This document shows positions 49,301-62,379 of a stretch of DNA of 64,000 nt, piece after piece. A program made the translations under genes and the position numbers. Where the stretch lies: positions 565,260,315 through 565,324,314 of the forward strand of contig CM057346.1 of assembly GCA_030015575.1 (NCBI GenBank). Direction: 5' to 3'. Each line of letters starts with the position of its first letter. Position 1 is the stretch's first letter. The DNA is from Agapanthus africanus (Eukaryota; Streptophyta; Magnoliopsida; Asparagales; Amaryllidaceae). The notes under the pieces were generated by a model. It saw only the letters and a program-made list of their open reading frames with translations, had not been told where the DNA came from and did not search any database.

Positions 49301-52300
49301 CACACATATGCACACTGTCCCATTCTTCTTCATCACTGGGACGATGTTAGCGATCCAATCAGGATACTGAACCTCTTGGATGAAGCCAGAGTCAATTAGC
49401 TTCTTGACCTCGGTGTTGATACTCATCTCAAGCTCGAACCGCATTCTTCTCGGTGCTTGTTTGATTGGCTTGACGTCCGGGGATATCGTCAATTTGTGGA
49501 CCGCAATCTCTGGATCTAATCCTGGCATTTCGGAATAGTTCCATGCGAAGAAATCTCTATGCTGCATAAGCACGTCTTTTAGCACAGCCACCCTTTCTTC
49601 AGATAGCAGCTCACTGACGAATGTAGGTCGCGGGTCACTTGCCGTCCCCAAATCAATTTTCTTGAGGTTATCTGCAGTGGTGTGTATTCCATCTTCCAGC
49701 TCTTTTGGCGCCGTTGGAAACTCTGAGATCACCTCGTCATCATTGTTTTCGACGCACCAGGGAAGCTCATCCATATTCTCGGGTTCTTCTTTTGATTCGT
49801 TATCATATGACAAGTATGAGCTCACTTCCAAGACCGATGTGGATCTGGGTCTATCCTCGTGGATTTGGATTCATGCTTTTGTGGCGGAGTTATCCTCCAA
49901 CTGTCGGATAGAGCGAACTTGCCGAGCTGATATTGGTCTTCGACCCAGTTCTTGAAGGTAAAGCAGTCTTCGAGAGGGTGTCCCATTGCTCGGTGATAAG
50001 AGCAGTAGTCTGGATGAGAGACCTCGTTAGCTTGCTCGGGGTGCTTGGACTCCGGGAGTGTAAGCATTTGATGTCTTATGGAAAGATCAAGTATCTTCTT
50101 TGTCCTGTCTTGAGGAAAAGAGTATGCTCGACTCATCTTCTTTATAAGGGAAAAATCCGGACCGCTCGATTCCCTCTCGCGTGACTTCTTGGTCCCGCTT
50201 TGTCGTTGCTGAATGCCTTTTCCGCTTTTTGACTTGTTTCTGCTTCTGCGTCGGGCCTTTTTTACAACAGGTTGACAGGGAGGGGCATTTTCATTTTTCG
50301 CAGCCTGTTGGAGAAGGCGCCGCGTCCTGGCTTTCTCGTAGATGGCCATTTCGCGATTATGGTCGTCTCAAACTTTTTGACCAGCTTCCCTTATAAGCTT
50401 GTTCATTTGTTCTTCGAACGATGGACTGGGCATTTTCACGTCGAGGGCTCTTTCTGGTTCAGGGTTAACATTCTCCCATTGGGCATCTCCTTCTTCATCA
50501 AAGTCATGTACAACATAGCAGTCGCGAAGTAGCTCCCGTTTCTTAGACCAAACATATCCAAGCCCGATCGCTTCCATTCTCCTGTTAGGCAACTTGCGCT
50601 GAGTTCCGGGAATGTTCCAGATCCTGTCATAAAACTTAGCTTTTCGAGCGGTATGTTTGAAGGGTATCCCTTGGCGCGTCAACAGCCTTTTCAAGCCTTC
50701 TGTATAATATCTAGGCAGACGGATGGGCTGGAGCCTGTCAAGTGTAGAATCCGCGCCGTGCCAGATTTCTTTCTCCACTTTGGTTTCCCCGGAGCGGTAG
50801 AATAGGATCGCCTCTTCGCCTTCTCGTATGGGAGGGACATAGAACGTCTGCAGCTCTTCCACACTGTAGGTATCAAGCGCGTCTAGTTCTTTATGATATT
50901 TAGACGGAACTATGGCAACTTGTAAACTTTGCTCTTCATCGGTGAATGTTTATATTGAAGGCCGAGCGGAGAATATAGCACGGACCTCGTCTTCCGAGTC
51001 GCTTCCAAAGATCAACATAGGAGCGAACGGTCCTGGCTTGTTGTGCTGGGGTAGACCTGAATAAACTATCGCTTCCTCTTCTTCAGTATCACTCCCGAAG
51101 ACTGGAATGGTGGTGATAGCTTTGTTCTCTGGTTTGTGACATCTCTCCGTGTCCTCGAAATCTGGCAAAAAGTATTTTGCATCTTCGTACTTGCGGACTT
51201 CATTCACGGAGAATGGATTCAACTCTCCTGTTACGGTATACTCGAAACCATCCTTAAAGTATTTCATACACTGATGTTGTGTAGACGGGATGATGTTGTA
51301 CTCGTGTAACCAGGGCCGGCCGAGTAAAGCGTTATAGCATGTCTTGGCGTCAATGACATGGAATTTAATATCCATGACAAGTAGCCCGAATCGTAACGTC
51401 AGTATCACAGACCCGAGAGTCCGCGATGACTGGGAGTCAAAACCGGAGATAGTGATTTTATCACGAGCGAGGTGCTGGACGCTCATGCAGATTTCCTTCA
51501 ACACTCGCACGTTGAGGAGATTAACGGAAGACCCATTGTCGACCAGGATTTTGCCTATCTTTATATCGTGGCAGTATCCCGAGACATAGAGGGGACAGTT
51601 GTGCTCGCACATACCAAGGAGGAGGACTTCATCGCCGAAGGTGATATAAGCTGTGTGTACTTCCTCTAGCCCGTCCTTCATCTTTTCTTCGGCGAGGGAA
51701 GCTTGGAATCGCTCCGGCTCTTGTAGCGCCTTGATCAATGAATCTCTCGCTTCTTTGGATAGTAGAAAGGCCTCGAGAATACTGAGCTGCGAGGGTAACT
51801 TCCTCAAGTGCGCCAGAACGTTATAGTCCACCTTACTCTACTTTGGCGGTTCCTTGGCGGTCAGTTCTTTCATGACTTGGTCGTCCAGGGCGATATCCTC
51901 GGAGACCTTTTCTTTTCCCTTATCTTTTCTACTCGTGGATCCGAGATTCTTTTCTGGAAGCGTGCGATTACGCAGCTGAATGTTTTCACAGGCCTTCGGT
52001 TCTTCCTCCTTCCCCAAGTTGGATTCTTTAAAGAGAGGGCCAAAAGCCATCTCTTCGTCAGAGTCACTTCCGAAAGTGAGAACCCGCGATCCCCCGGTGT
52101 TGACCATGCGACAGTTACCGGTAGTTCTTTTAAGCTCCTCAGTCTCACTTCTTTGCTCCAGACGATTTTTGCGTTTCATCCGCTTAAAATGTTGCCGGTG
52201 AGCAACATATCCCTGCCACCATCTTTTAAAAGCGTCGCACTCTTCGGTAGGGTGCGAAATCTTTCGATGATATAAGCAGTAGCTAGGATGTGTTTCTGTT

Positions 52301-54391
52301 TCACCAGGAGTGTTTCCTTCAGAGGGTGGTAGCTTCATTCCCATTGATATGGCTTTAGCAAACTTTTTCCACGCCTTTAACTTGTTTTTATCCGTGACGT
52401 ATGTTCCTTGATTCGGCGGGAGTGTCTCGACTCTTTCGTCTAGTCGTCGGTGTTTGGCTCTTTCAAATATGGCCATCTCACGCTCCCGATTGGCTTTACT
52501 TTTCAGATGAATCTCATTCAGGAAGGCGTCGATCATTTCGTCTGACGGCCATAGAAGTTCCGGCTTAGGACCTGCCCCCAGTCTCTTTGTGCAGGGAGCT
52601 TCTTCATTGTCTAGTGATGAATGGGAGATCACATGGCAGCTTTCCTACGTAATCCTCAGATCCATCCGACAAGCCTTCTCCATCATCTTCGTCCTCAAGG
52701 ACGTGGCTGAGGAACTCTTGGAGCGTGATTGGAGTCCACGCCTTCTGGTTATACTCTTCGAGCGCGTCAATCTGTTTTTGTAGGTCCGTGCGCTTGTCGC
52801 CAGGCTTCACGGGATTTTTAGATCTCTTCTTCTTCTTCTTTGAATATTTTGACGGCTGGGTGTGAGTGCTTTGGCTATCACCACCAATCTTTGGAGTTGG
52901 GCGCGGCTTCAGCATCCCTTCGATGATCTGGGGTTCTAGCGGGTTCTTCCACCTGATCGCTGGGCATGTCTGAAGATCATTCAGCATCCTTTTGGTTTTG
53001 GCTAAAAGCACGACCTCCCACGGAGCTTCTTCAACAAAAGAGCACGTTGCCCCCGGTGTGTCCATCTTCTTAGGAGTGTGCGGTTGTGGTGGGTTTACTT
53101 TCCACTTCTCAGACAACGCAAACTTGCCTTGTAGGTACTGATCCTCGATCCATCCCTTAAAGACGAAGCAATCCTCGATCGGATGGCTTACCGTTAGGTG
53201 GTAAGGGCAGTAATTGGGATTATTCACTTCGTTATGTTGCGGTGGTCGCCTTGGATTTGGCAAGTTGATAAGCCTGTTGCGCACCGCCAGCTCGAACAAC
53301 CTTTTCGTTTTATCCCGTGGGAATAAGTAAGGACGCTTCATTTTCTCATTGTAATAGCGCCGTCTCTCCTCCAGTTGATCCGCTAGCTTTAGGGCACTGG
53401 GTTGCTGTTGGGTGTTCGCAACGAAAGTCGCTTTCCCTTTACCCTTGTTGTTCCGCGGTTCCGGCTTCGGGGGAGACGGTCTGTGACCCATTTGATCCAT
53501 CTGGGCTAGCTTATCGATCAAAGCCTGGAACGTGGTCGGTTTAAAAAACATCATGAACTTTGAAATAGTTGCATGAGGGTCTAGGGTGCCCACGAACATG
53601 CCCACCGCTGGTGCTTCTTTCATGCGCTGTTCGCACTTCGACCACAGATTTCGCCATCGGATTGCATATTGAACCCAAGTTTCACCCGGCTTCACCCTTG
53701 CATTGATCAACGCCGTTATTGGGATGCGTTCGCTGGCGCTCGCGAATCGCTGGGTGAACAGCAACTCCATCTTTGCGAAAGTTTTGACGGAGTCGTTTGG
53801 AAGCTCATAGTACCACTCAAACGCCATCTCCGATAAGCTGCCGACGAATTGGCGAAGCAAGAGCTTATCATCGCCGCCGGTGTTGCCACAAAGAGCCCTG
53901 AACTGGGCGACATGTTGATGGGGATTGCCTGTCCCCTTGTACACATGGAATTTCGGGATTGTGTAGCCCGGCGGGTACTTTATCTGATCATACCAGCCTG
54001 GATACGGTCGCCCTGTTTTGACAACTTGGCCGGCTGCCTCATTTACCTGGTGAACGCTTATTTGCTGAGCAATATAGTCATCCATGGTAGCTTTAGAGAT
54101 TGTTTCCCCTTTGGCTGTTGACAGAGCCGGTAGAGGATTCGATGTCTCTCCTCTGTCATCTTCGAGGATAATTGGAGGATCTTCAGCGGGAGGATCCTGC
54201 TGGATCATCATACCCACCATGTCCTGGAACAGAAGAGCCATTTTCTTTATATTGGCCGCTTGTTCCGCAGCCTCCTTGTCCTTCTTTTCGAGCATTCTCC
54301 GAAAAAATTCAGCATCAGTCTCGTGTTCGCGACATTGTTCCGATGACGCCTCCGGGATTTCTTTTAGCCCGGTAAGTGTGACCATGGCAGT
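46339..54391 (-). pseudogene. Gag-Pol polyprotein of element C, multiply disrupted
   Basis: Collinear with B from the middle of gag to the integrase end. Lesions I can place: TAG for Trp at 47110-47112, a 14-bp deletion near 47495, TAA at 48029-48031, TGA for Trp at 48299-48301, TAA near 49105, TAG for Tyr near 49178, frameshift near 49825, TGA at 50368-50370, TAA at 50950-50952, TAG at 51838-51840, and a frameshift near 52620. Gag starts abruptly at about B residue 405, where LTR D begins. Domains are still readable: Gag core, zinc-knuckle modules, VDNGSS protease, YIDD, YFDGASS and IISDNG. No functional product is expected. Confidence 0.9.
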
Positions 54392-55261
54392 TGTTCCCCT
54401 CCGAAAGATGGCCAAGACGACGTAGGGATGTCTTGCCTGAGATTCGGGGCAGATGCTATTTGGTTTTATCCGTCCACCTCTCCGAAGATGCCAAATTGAT
54501 TTATGGTACCGTGTATCGGAGGTTTAGACGGATGCGGCCGATGTAGCAGACTTCGTCAGATTCCCCCTCGCTTGAGGGGTTTTTGATTGTGGTGACGCTC
54601 TTCCCTGCAAGCGAAAGCTCCTGCAGTTAATTACGCTACCGCATCACGGTAACAACTTTCTCCTTCTCCAGAATTTCACTTCGTGTCATGTGTGTTTGTT
54701 TTGTTTGTGGTTGCCCATGGATTGTATACGGAGACTAATTTATGTCGTCACCCGTAGGACATGGATTAGTCCAAATCCGTATTTTCTTAGATTTGGTTTT
54801 GGTGTTTTGGTCTAAGGATACGTTAGCTATATTTGAGGCTAAGATCAACTTAAACGTTCGTTAAGGATACGTTAGTCTGATTTGAGACTAAGATCAACTT
54901 AACGGGATTGTTTAGATCCGACAAAAGAGCATTTGGGGGTTCTATTGTTCCAGTTTAGGGACATAGCGGTCCATTGCATGTATGGCCGTCGGGACTCGTC
55001 ACCTCTCTGACGACGTTGAAGGATTACAACGACGGGTGTCAGAGGAGTTCAGAGATGTACCCTTGAACCAGAGTTGGTTAGGGGATCTATAGTCCAGTTT
55101 GGGACTAAAGTCTGTTTGAAGGTTTAAGGATACGTTATCCATATTTGAGGCTAAGATCAACTTAAACGGGATCGTTTAGATCCGACAAAAGAGCATTTGG
55201 GGGCTCTATTGTTCCAGTTTAGGGACATAGTGGTCCATTGCCAGTTTAGGGACATGGTGGT
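54392..55261 (-). repeat. LTR fragment of a further Tat element (D)
   Basis: It begins TGTTCCCCTCCGAAAG, closely similar to LTRs A and B over the first ~300 bp, and has GGAC-N6-GTCC repeats near its right end. It starts exactly at an LTR terminus inside C's gag, so I read it as the left LTR of an element inserted in C, with GCAGT (54387-54391) as candidate target duplication. Chromovirus E interrupts it at 55262. It could instead be C's own 5' LTR joined to gag by a deletion, but an exact LTR end would then be a coincidence. Confidence 0.7.
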
Positions 55262-58200
55262 TGTAACACCTTAGGATTTGTATTTGTTTTAAATTGAGTT
55301 GTGTTTGGTGTTGACTTGTGAGAGAGAGGGAGTGGGCATCATGGCTTAGCCCATGCTTGGCTTTAATGAAGAGAGAGAGAGAGGAGGGTTGACATTTGGA
55401 CCTTGAGTGTTTCCTCTCATTTCCTTGCATTTCTCTCAAACACCCACACACTCACACACACACACTTACCTCAGCTCCAGAAACCCCAGCAGCAGCAGCA
55501 AGCACAGCAACAGCAACACCTGAGGCCAGAAGCAGCAGCAGCAGCATGAGAGCAGCAGCAGCAGCAGCAAGAAGCAGTAGCAGCAGCAGCAGAGATCAGT
55601 AGCAGCAGCAGCAGTGAACAGCAACAGCAGCAACTGCAGCTTCTCCCCTTCATTTCTTCTGCTTCCTTCAGCTACCTAGGGTTAAGTATGAGGTATAATT
55701 CCTAAACTTACTCCCTAGCTTGCTTAGTTAGTGTAGTTTTGCATCGGTTAATGGTTTTAAGTGCGTTTTAGTGTGATATGGAGTGTTAGTGGGAACCTTG
55801 TGCTAATGAGGTGTAAATTGGTTTCAGTAGGATAATTGAGGTTTGTTGAGACCCTATTAGCTTAGCTTAACCCCTATTACACTAAAATACCACCAGTTTC
55901 CCTAATTGATGCAATTTATCGTATTTGTGCAAAATTTGAGTTTTCTGGAACTGCTATTGACCCGGTGAGTTCAGAATGAAATTGAGGATACTGCAGTATA
56001 GTGGTGATGTGTTGATACCCTATATTTAACCCGACCCCCTAACTGCTACAGTAGGCCGCCAATTATTTCGTTCTGGCCGCCAATTGCGGCCAGATGGGTA
56101 GGGTTTGGGTTAGGGTTTGGTCCTGTAGGTGTCTGCTAGTGTGTAGGGTTCTATGATATATATATATTTTTGTAAATCTAGTTCTGTAGTAAAATCTGGG
56201 ACCAAATACCTATTTTGCCGTTTTTCTAAACCTTCGCGACACGCGTGATACGTGAGTAGGTTTGGGGTTTCTGCGTATCGCGACGCGTCGGGGTAGTTTC
56301 AGGTGCGTGATCACACGTTTTAGCGTATCGCGCACACGCGCGATTGGTTTGCGACACGGGTTTCTAGTTGGACTGTAGTGTCGCGTTTCTGTGAAAATGA
56401 GCTTATGTGTGATATGTGTTATGTGATTCTAGGTTCGCAGGCCAGTGAGACGGACGCTGCAAAGAAGGGCAAGCAAGTTGTTGGATACACTTAACGCGAG
56501 ACACGGTGAGTAGATTTCACATCTACGGGGATATCGCCCGCATGGCGTTATGCGTCAGGGCTGATAGGACCTTATTACTATATGTTGCATTTACCCCATA
56601 GACTGTCATCGCATGTTGCATTCCCTGCTATATATAAATATATATATATATATATATTGCTTAGAACTGATAGAACACCGCACTATTACTAACGGTTTAT
56701 GTTGCACGGGCACTATTTTGCATGCTACACACATACCGTTAGTAATTGCCATGCCACACTCACTGTAGAGCTGCCAGGATTATGTGGTTATAGTTCATCT
56801 TACATGTGATTGATTATGATTTCCTAGAAATTGGGAGCCGCATGACATCTTTAAAAAAAACGGAAACTATTTTAAAAGCGGTTTTTCCCTTATACACCTA
56901 CCATGGATTTATTACATTGTACCTCGCATTGGATTTATTTATTAGCGATAGATTTTCATGTGATTTCTGATTTTGAGGACCGTGGAATTATTTAAGAAAA
57001 GATGCACTATTTTGAAAAACCCGGTACCTCGTGATATGATATTTTGGTGCGTCCACCACGCGTTTTCTTGGTGCTGAGACGTGTGCTTGAAACCCGATTC
57101 GAGGAGTGGATGTTCCGTTTGCGGGTTCGTGGTGGGCCCGGTATGGTTCCCCTCGGCGAGATGATCGATGGGTTTTGCCGATTGAGCCTGGAGGTGGGCG
57201 AGTACCTACCGGTGATTGGTTGGACCTGGCAGTTGTCCGGAGGATACTGGCCAGAGTCGAGAGATGGATGCGGGATGATCCGTACTGACGGGGCCGAGGG
57301 CCGATACCGCAGATGGACCCCGCGGGCCGATCCGGACTGACGGAGCCCGATATACGAGGATTTGCGTGTCGATGCTGGACACGAGTATTTTATGATATTT
57401 TGGGTGCCGATGTTGGGCACTCGTGATTTCTCAGAGATATACAGGATTTGAGGGCCGATGGGTGTGCCGGCGCCTGAGTGTATTTGGGATTTGGGTGCAG
57501 CCTGAGGCACCGCCTATTGTTTTCCATGTTGACATATTCCATATAGACGTTATGTATCCCATGCTCAGTATTGATTTCTATATACCTCATCCTGTAGCAC
57601 TTACCTGATAGAGCACTTGCATTACTATTGCATCCACTGTTTGGCATGCATTGATATCATCTGCTGGCATTAGTAGAGCCACGCTATATGTGCATGCTCG
57701 CGATCACCTTTATATGTTATCTCTATTCACGAGTTGGCAACTCACCCCCGTTGTGCCACAGTATTTGCAGGTTGCCCTTGGGAGTAGTCGCGGCTGGCTG
57801 TTACCGCATCTTTTGGCACAGATACCATTGCTGAGGCGAGTTAGCCTTTTTCTGTTAGGTGGGTTTTGTACGGTATCTGTTATCTTTCAGTTGTATATTG
57901 ATGTATCTAGTATTCTCCATCTACCTTTCTGTATTGACTTAGAGACAGTTGTGAGGGCGATGTGTATGATTTTGGTACTCTGGTGTCGAGCTCGCATGTG
58001 AGCCGACTTTAGGTTATGCAGTCTTACCTTTGCTATATTGTCCTTGCTTTACTGTGTATTCTTCGCTACGGCGTCGTATATCATATTGGGATGCTTTATT
58101 TATTTCACTTGTTATTTCTGCTACACCTTGCTTTTACCCGACTTACGGGACAAATGTTTAAAAAGGAAATGTTACCAAAATTATAAAAGTTATAACTCTT

Positions 58201-58391
58201 GAACTTAAAAGGATTTCTACTAAATTAATAAGATGTTTTTCGGACACGCATGACTGTTTTTACGAAAATGTTTTAAATCACTCTATATTTATTGGTTTTG
58301 ATTTCTGGGTCCGGCTTACTTAGCCGCGTTACGCCTGTAGACGTCGCGTGGTTAAGTGCCGGTCACGAGTCGAAATTCTCGGGTCGTGACA
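55262..58391 (+). repeat. 5' LTR of chromovirus E
   Basis: 3130 bp, ending immediately before the primer site. It includes a CA microsatellite (55441-55466), an AGC/CAG-rich microsatellite (55488-55632), a TA microsatellite (56629-56657) and a CpG-rich stretch at 56235-56360 with repeats of GCGACACG and GTATCGCG. Open frames here are short and repeat-driven; I see no gene. Confidence 0.82.
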
Positions 58392-58395
58392 AAGT

Positions 58396-58407
58396 TGGTA
58401 TCAAAGC
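58396..58407 (+). other. primer binding site of chromovirus E
   Basis: TGGTATCAAAGC matches the initiator-Met tRNA type TGGTATCAGAGC with one change, four bases after the LTR. Confidence 0.85.
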
Positions 58408-58625
58408 GTAGGTTTTACCTTCGGAGTGTAGGATGACCCTGGTATGATGGACTAGGTAGCTGCAGCAGGGTAGCGTAGCGTGTGTATGTTCCGCGGCATA
58501 CTCACGACACGGTACTCCGCCTACGCGACCTTAGAACTTGTTGATTTAAATTCCTCCTTGATTACATATGTTCTTGCGATTCGATTTCCGTGTTCTTATC
58601 GAATCCTAATTCTCTTTCAGCCATT

Positions 58626-60550
58626 ATGCCGCCTAAGACTACGAGGGCACAGAGAGCGGCCGCGAGGGCCGAGATTCGTGTTGACTCGTCCGAGACGAGG
58701 ACTGATTCGGGCAGTGCACCCGTTGTACCCGAGCGGACTGTTCCTCTTGTGACAGAGCAGATCTCCACGCTAGGGGCTGGTATGCAGGAGATGCGCCATA
58801 CGGTGGGATCTAGCATGCAGGAGATGCGCCAGATGATAGGATCGCTAGTTGAGACGCTTCGAGCGCAGCGACCAGAGGTAGCTCCACCCATTCCAGAGAC
58901 CGCGATGGTACCTACCGCACAGCCAGTTGCCCCTGCAGCCATGGAGGTGATTACAGTATCGCTATCAGAGTTCATGAGGCTGAAGCCTCCGGTATTCACA
59001 GGCACCGATACAGCCGAGGACCCACAGTCTTTCATCGACAGGATGGCCCGGATATGTCGTTCCCTCAGATGCGCAGATACGAGATGGGTTGAGTTCGCGA
59101 GCTTTCGCCTGGAAGGTCTTGCGCAGAAATGGTGTGATTCAGTTGAGAAGGGCAGAGCAGCAGGTCTTCCTCCTATGACCTGGACGGAGTTCGTGACAGT
59201 ATTTCTAGCCCGTTTCCTTCCCCAGAGTGTTAGGGATGCCTGAGCACGCAGATTTGAGTCCTTGCGCCAGACGCCAGGGATGACAGTGGCAGAGTATGAC
59301 GTGCTGTTTACAGAGTTGACAGTCTATGGCCCATATTTGGTGGCTACTGAGGAGTTGCGAGTCAAGAGATTTGTTCGAGGCTTGCTTACACCACTGTTCC
59401 TCGCGATCAGCGCGCAGCACTATGAGACCTATGCAGCAGCTGTAGACGCAGCCCTAGTAGTCGAGGAGCATCTTGCTGAGACTTCGGCAGTCCCAGAGCC
59501 GAAGAGAGTTCGTACTGGTATATCCGCACGGAGACAGACATTCAGACGCCGCGACAGGTATCGTTCAGGTACGGGGAGTGGCAGAGATTCGGGACGGAGC
59601 CAGATGTTTAGTTCATATCCACGAGAGAGTCAGCAGTCGCCACGGGGTTGCTTTAGATGCGGCAGCCTACTTCACCTCGTTAGAGATTGTCCCGAGACAC
59701 ACCGGAGGGAGGCGGCAGCACCGCATGTTACTTTACCACCTTCACCACCTCAGAGGGCGTTGCCCGTTGTACCTACCGTTGCTCCACGCCAGACTCATAC
59801 ACAGCGAGGTCGTGGCCGTGGAGGAGTTGCTCTGAGAGGACGAGATGACCGGGGCAGAGGGCAGTCAGTTGCAGGTGGTGGACAGGCGCGGGTTTTTGCT
59901 TTGACACATCAGGACGCGCAGGCGTCCAATGCAGTAGTTTCAGGTATCCTTCCTGTATGTTCAGTTGATGCACACGTGTTGTTCGATCCCGGATCCACAC
60001 ACTCGTACGTATCCACACACTTTGTGCCGAGTTTGGGTAGAGAGTCCAGTTTGCTTGATCAGCCGCTTGTGGTGACCACTCCTGTGGGAGAGTCGTTTGT
60101 AGCTAGGCACGTGTTCCGATCCTGTATCGTCTGTATTGGCGAGAGAGAGTTGCCTGTCGACTTGATCCTTCTGGAGATGTTGGACTTCGACGTTCTTTTG
60201 GGCATGGATTGGTTAGCCACGTGCTATGCTTCTGTGGACTGCCGTGAGAAGACAGTTAGATTCTGCTTTCCCGGTGAGTCGGTTTTTGTTGTGTTGGGGG
60301 ACCGTGGTGCCGCCCCTCACAGTGTGATTTCTTCTTTTCGCGCTGGACATCTTTTGAGGAAGGGATGTCAGGGATTTCTCGCCTATATTTGCGATGCTAG
60401 TGCTACACAGGTTCCATTGGATCAGGTTCCGGTTGTTAGCGAGTTTCCTGATGTGTTCCCTGACGAGCTTCCAGGGTTGCCGCCCGAGCGCGACATTTTC
60501 TTCTGTATTGATTTGGTTCCTGGCTCGGGGCCTGATCAGTCGAAAATACT
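58626..60550 (+). pseudogene. gag: Gag-protease of chromovirus E, cut off at RT start
   Basis: Start chosen at MPPKTTRAQR (58626), 12 codons after the first Met of the frame, because this is a usual chromovirus Gag start. Gag core: FTGTDTAEDPQSFIDRM to the ARFLPQ region. A TGA at 59241-59243 interrupts the frame, which then continues in phase. Next come a CCHC zinc knuckle (CFRCGSLLHLVRDC, about 59650-59691), an aspartic protease with FDPGST, then GMDWL, and the first RT residues (FPDVFPDELPGLPPERD). At 60551 the Athila-like element F replaces the sequence. The product cannot be made in full. Confidence 0.88.
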
Positions 60551-62358
60551 GTATATTTTAGCAGGCAATTTCCTTAACATCTGCATACATATAGGAGAGT
60601 ACGGTATTCATAATTCACATATTAGCTAATTGGTTGCAAAATATCAAATTACATGTATTCGACCTTTAAACCGGAAATTCTAGGGAAATTAACTGCATTG
60701 CATTACATAGCATATTTTCTATATCTTGCAACCCCTATTTTGAAGTCTATGCAGGAAAAGAGATACTTGCTCGATCAATACATTGCTCGACCATTACAAT
60801 TGCTCGTAAACTCATTGAAAGCAAATCTGGTATCAACATAGAAGGGCAACTGCAATTCTAAATATCAAAGGATAACCCATACAGAAGTACCAGACCACAG
60901 CAGAAAGCCCAATGCCCAAGCCCACCAATGCGCGGCGGAAGGGCGGCCTAAAGGCACCTCACGCGGCGGTTGCGCGGCGGATCCAGAGAGTCAACTCCTC
61001 GAATTGCACCACAACTCCTATTTCAGTGCCCACTACTCAAAAATGCACACAAAAGTCCAGAAGATTCCAGATACTTTCACCAGATCAGCAAATTCCCAAA
61101 CTACCCTAATCTTTCTAGAACTTTCCTAAACCCTTGCTTAAACCCTAAGCTAAACCCCAACAAACTTGTCAACAAACTTTGGGAGGGAAAGTCTAATTCA
61201 AACCTAAACCTAGGTCTATAAATAAGACCCTAGGCTCACTCATTTCTCATCTTGGAAAATCTTGATTCAATCTTGGAGAGTGATAGATTCAACCCATTTT
61301 TAGTTTAGCCATTCTCTCTTTCTCCATCTTCTTCTTCCTCAAGATTAGTGAGAAATCTTGTAGGAAACCCTAACCCTAGATCCAACCACAATTCAAGATT
61401 TTTGAGTGCAAGCCAAGCAAGATTCCTTCAACCCTTTTATGAGCCGAGCCGATCTTCCATCGGGCAAGAGATCCAAAGTAGATCCACGATCCACGGAGTC
61501 GAGCAAAGCAGAGTCAACGATCGATTTTCTTTCTTCTTGTAGATCTTGAAAGATTGTATTGAAATTGTTGATGAAATAAAAGGTGATATTTTCTTCTATC
61601 TTGTTTCTTTTAAATTCCGCATCATGTTATCTTTACTGTTATTGAATATTGTCTATGTGGTGATGCGTGAGTAAAAACTCCGCTCGTTAAGGAGTCGAAA
61701 TGATCTTTAGTATGATGATGTAGCAAATTTGTAATCAATTCTTGAATCCCACGAGTGTGTAAACTCTAGCAAGTTCAAGAATCGACAACCCAATTTGATG
61801 CGATGCTTTCTTGATTAACATCGCTCAAGATTGGGGTGATCCGATCTTTTCTTGAAATTGTTAGAGGCTAGAATGTGAATGATATCAACAACAGCACAAG
61901 GGATAAGATGAAACCCTAGTTTCACGAGAAAACCCTAACTCTTGTTGATAATCATCGATCTAGTATCAATCTTTCGAAGGACAAGAATATGAAATATTGT
62001 AGACTACATCACATCTAAAGATCCTATCGATTCCTACGAGCCTCTATATCATTCTTGATTGTTGTTTGGAAAATACCATTGAAACCGATTCTTGTTGTTT
62101 ATAGTTCTTGATTCTTTAGAAAAGAGTAGTGACACACGAATACAAATCAATCAATTGAATCGTGTTTTCTCTTATTTGTTGCTTAACATTTCATTTCAAA
62201 CAAATAAAAGTACAAACGAATCTCGAGATCCCTGAGGACGATCCGCACTCATTCATTAACTTCAACTGACACCGTTGTTTGATTGCGGTCAAATATTTTT
62301 GGTTGTGATTTCTTTACTATTTGATTCGATAAACACATCCACGAAAATCATCAAATCA
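60551..62358 (+). repeat. 5' LTR of Athila-like element F
   Basis: It starts TGTATATTTTAGC and ends CAAATCA, 1808 bp. The right end is fixed by the primer site three bases further on; the left end is inferred from the break in the chromovirus reading frame. Confidence 0.78.
61217..61224 (+). promoter_or_regulatory. TATA box of the F LTR
   Basis: TATAAATA within GGTCTATAAATAAGACCC in the middle of the LTR. Transcription would start near 61250. Confidence 0.65.
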
Positions 62359-62361
62359 AAA

Positions 62362-62379
62362 TGGCGCCGTTGCCGGGGA
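62362..62379 (+). other. primer binding site of element F
   Basis: TGGCGCCGTTGCCGGGGA, the Asp-tRNA-type primer site typical of Athila elements. Confidence 0.9.

Larger units (their letters stand above)
44727..54391 (-). mobile_element. Tat-lineage element C (decayed, internal part only)
   Basis: The minus-strand internal region of a third copy of the same family. Element B is inserted in its 3' region (boundary 44726/44727) and LTR D in its gag (boundary 54391/54392). Neither of its own LTRs is in the window. Its coding part carries about nine nonsense changes and three indels, more than A or B, which agrees with its place as the outermost and oldest layer. Confidence 0.82.
55262..60550 (+). 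mobile_element. Tekay/Del-like chromovirus E, interrupted in RT
   Basis: Plus-strand order: LTR 55262-58391, initiator-Met-type primer site, gag, zinc knuckle, protease and the very start of RT, where element F is inserted. The LTR starts TGTAACACC and ends GTGACA, as is common in Tekay/Del chromoviruses. The chromodomain and the rest of pol would lie beyond the window. GTGGT (55257-55261) is the candidate left target duplication. Confidence 0.85.

Noticed and set aside
55396..55653. Ser/Ala-rich open frames in the chromovirus LTR
   Set aside because: They come from the AGC/CAG microsatellite and are open in several frames on both strands.
57007..57510. A 167-codon minus-strand frame in the chromovirus LTR, with overlapping plus frames
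   Set aside because: The region is LTR; the frames overlap on both strands and show no recognisable domain.
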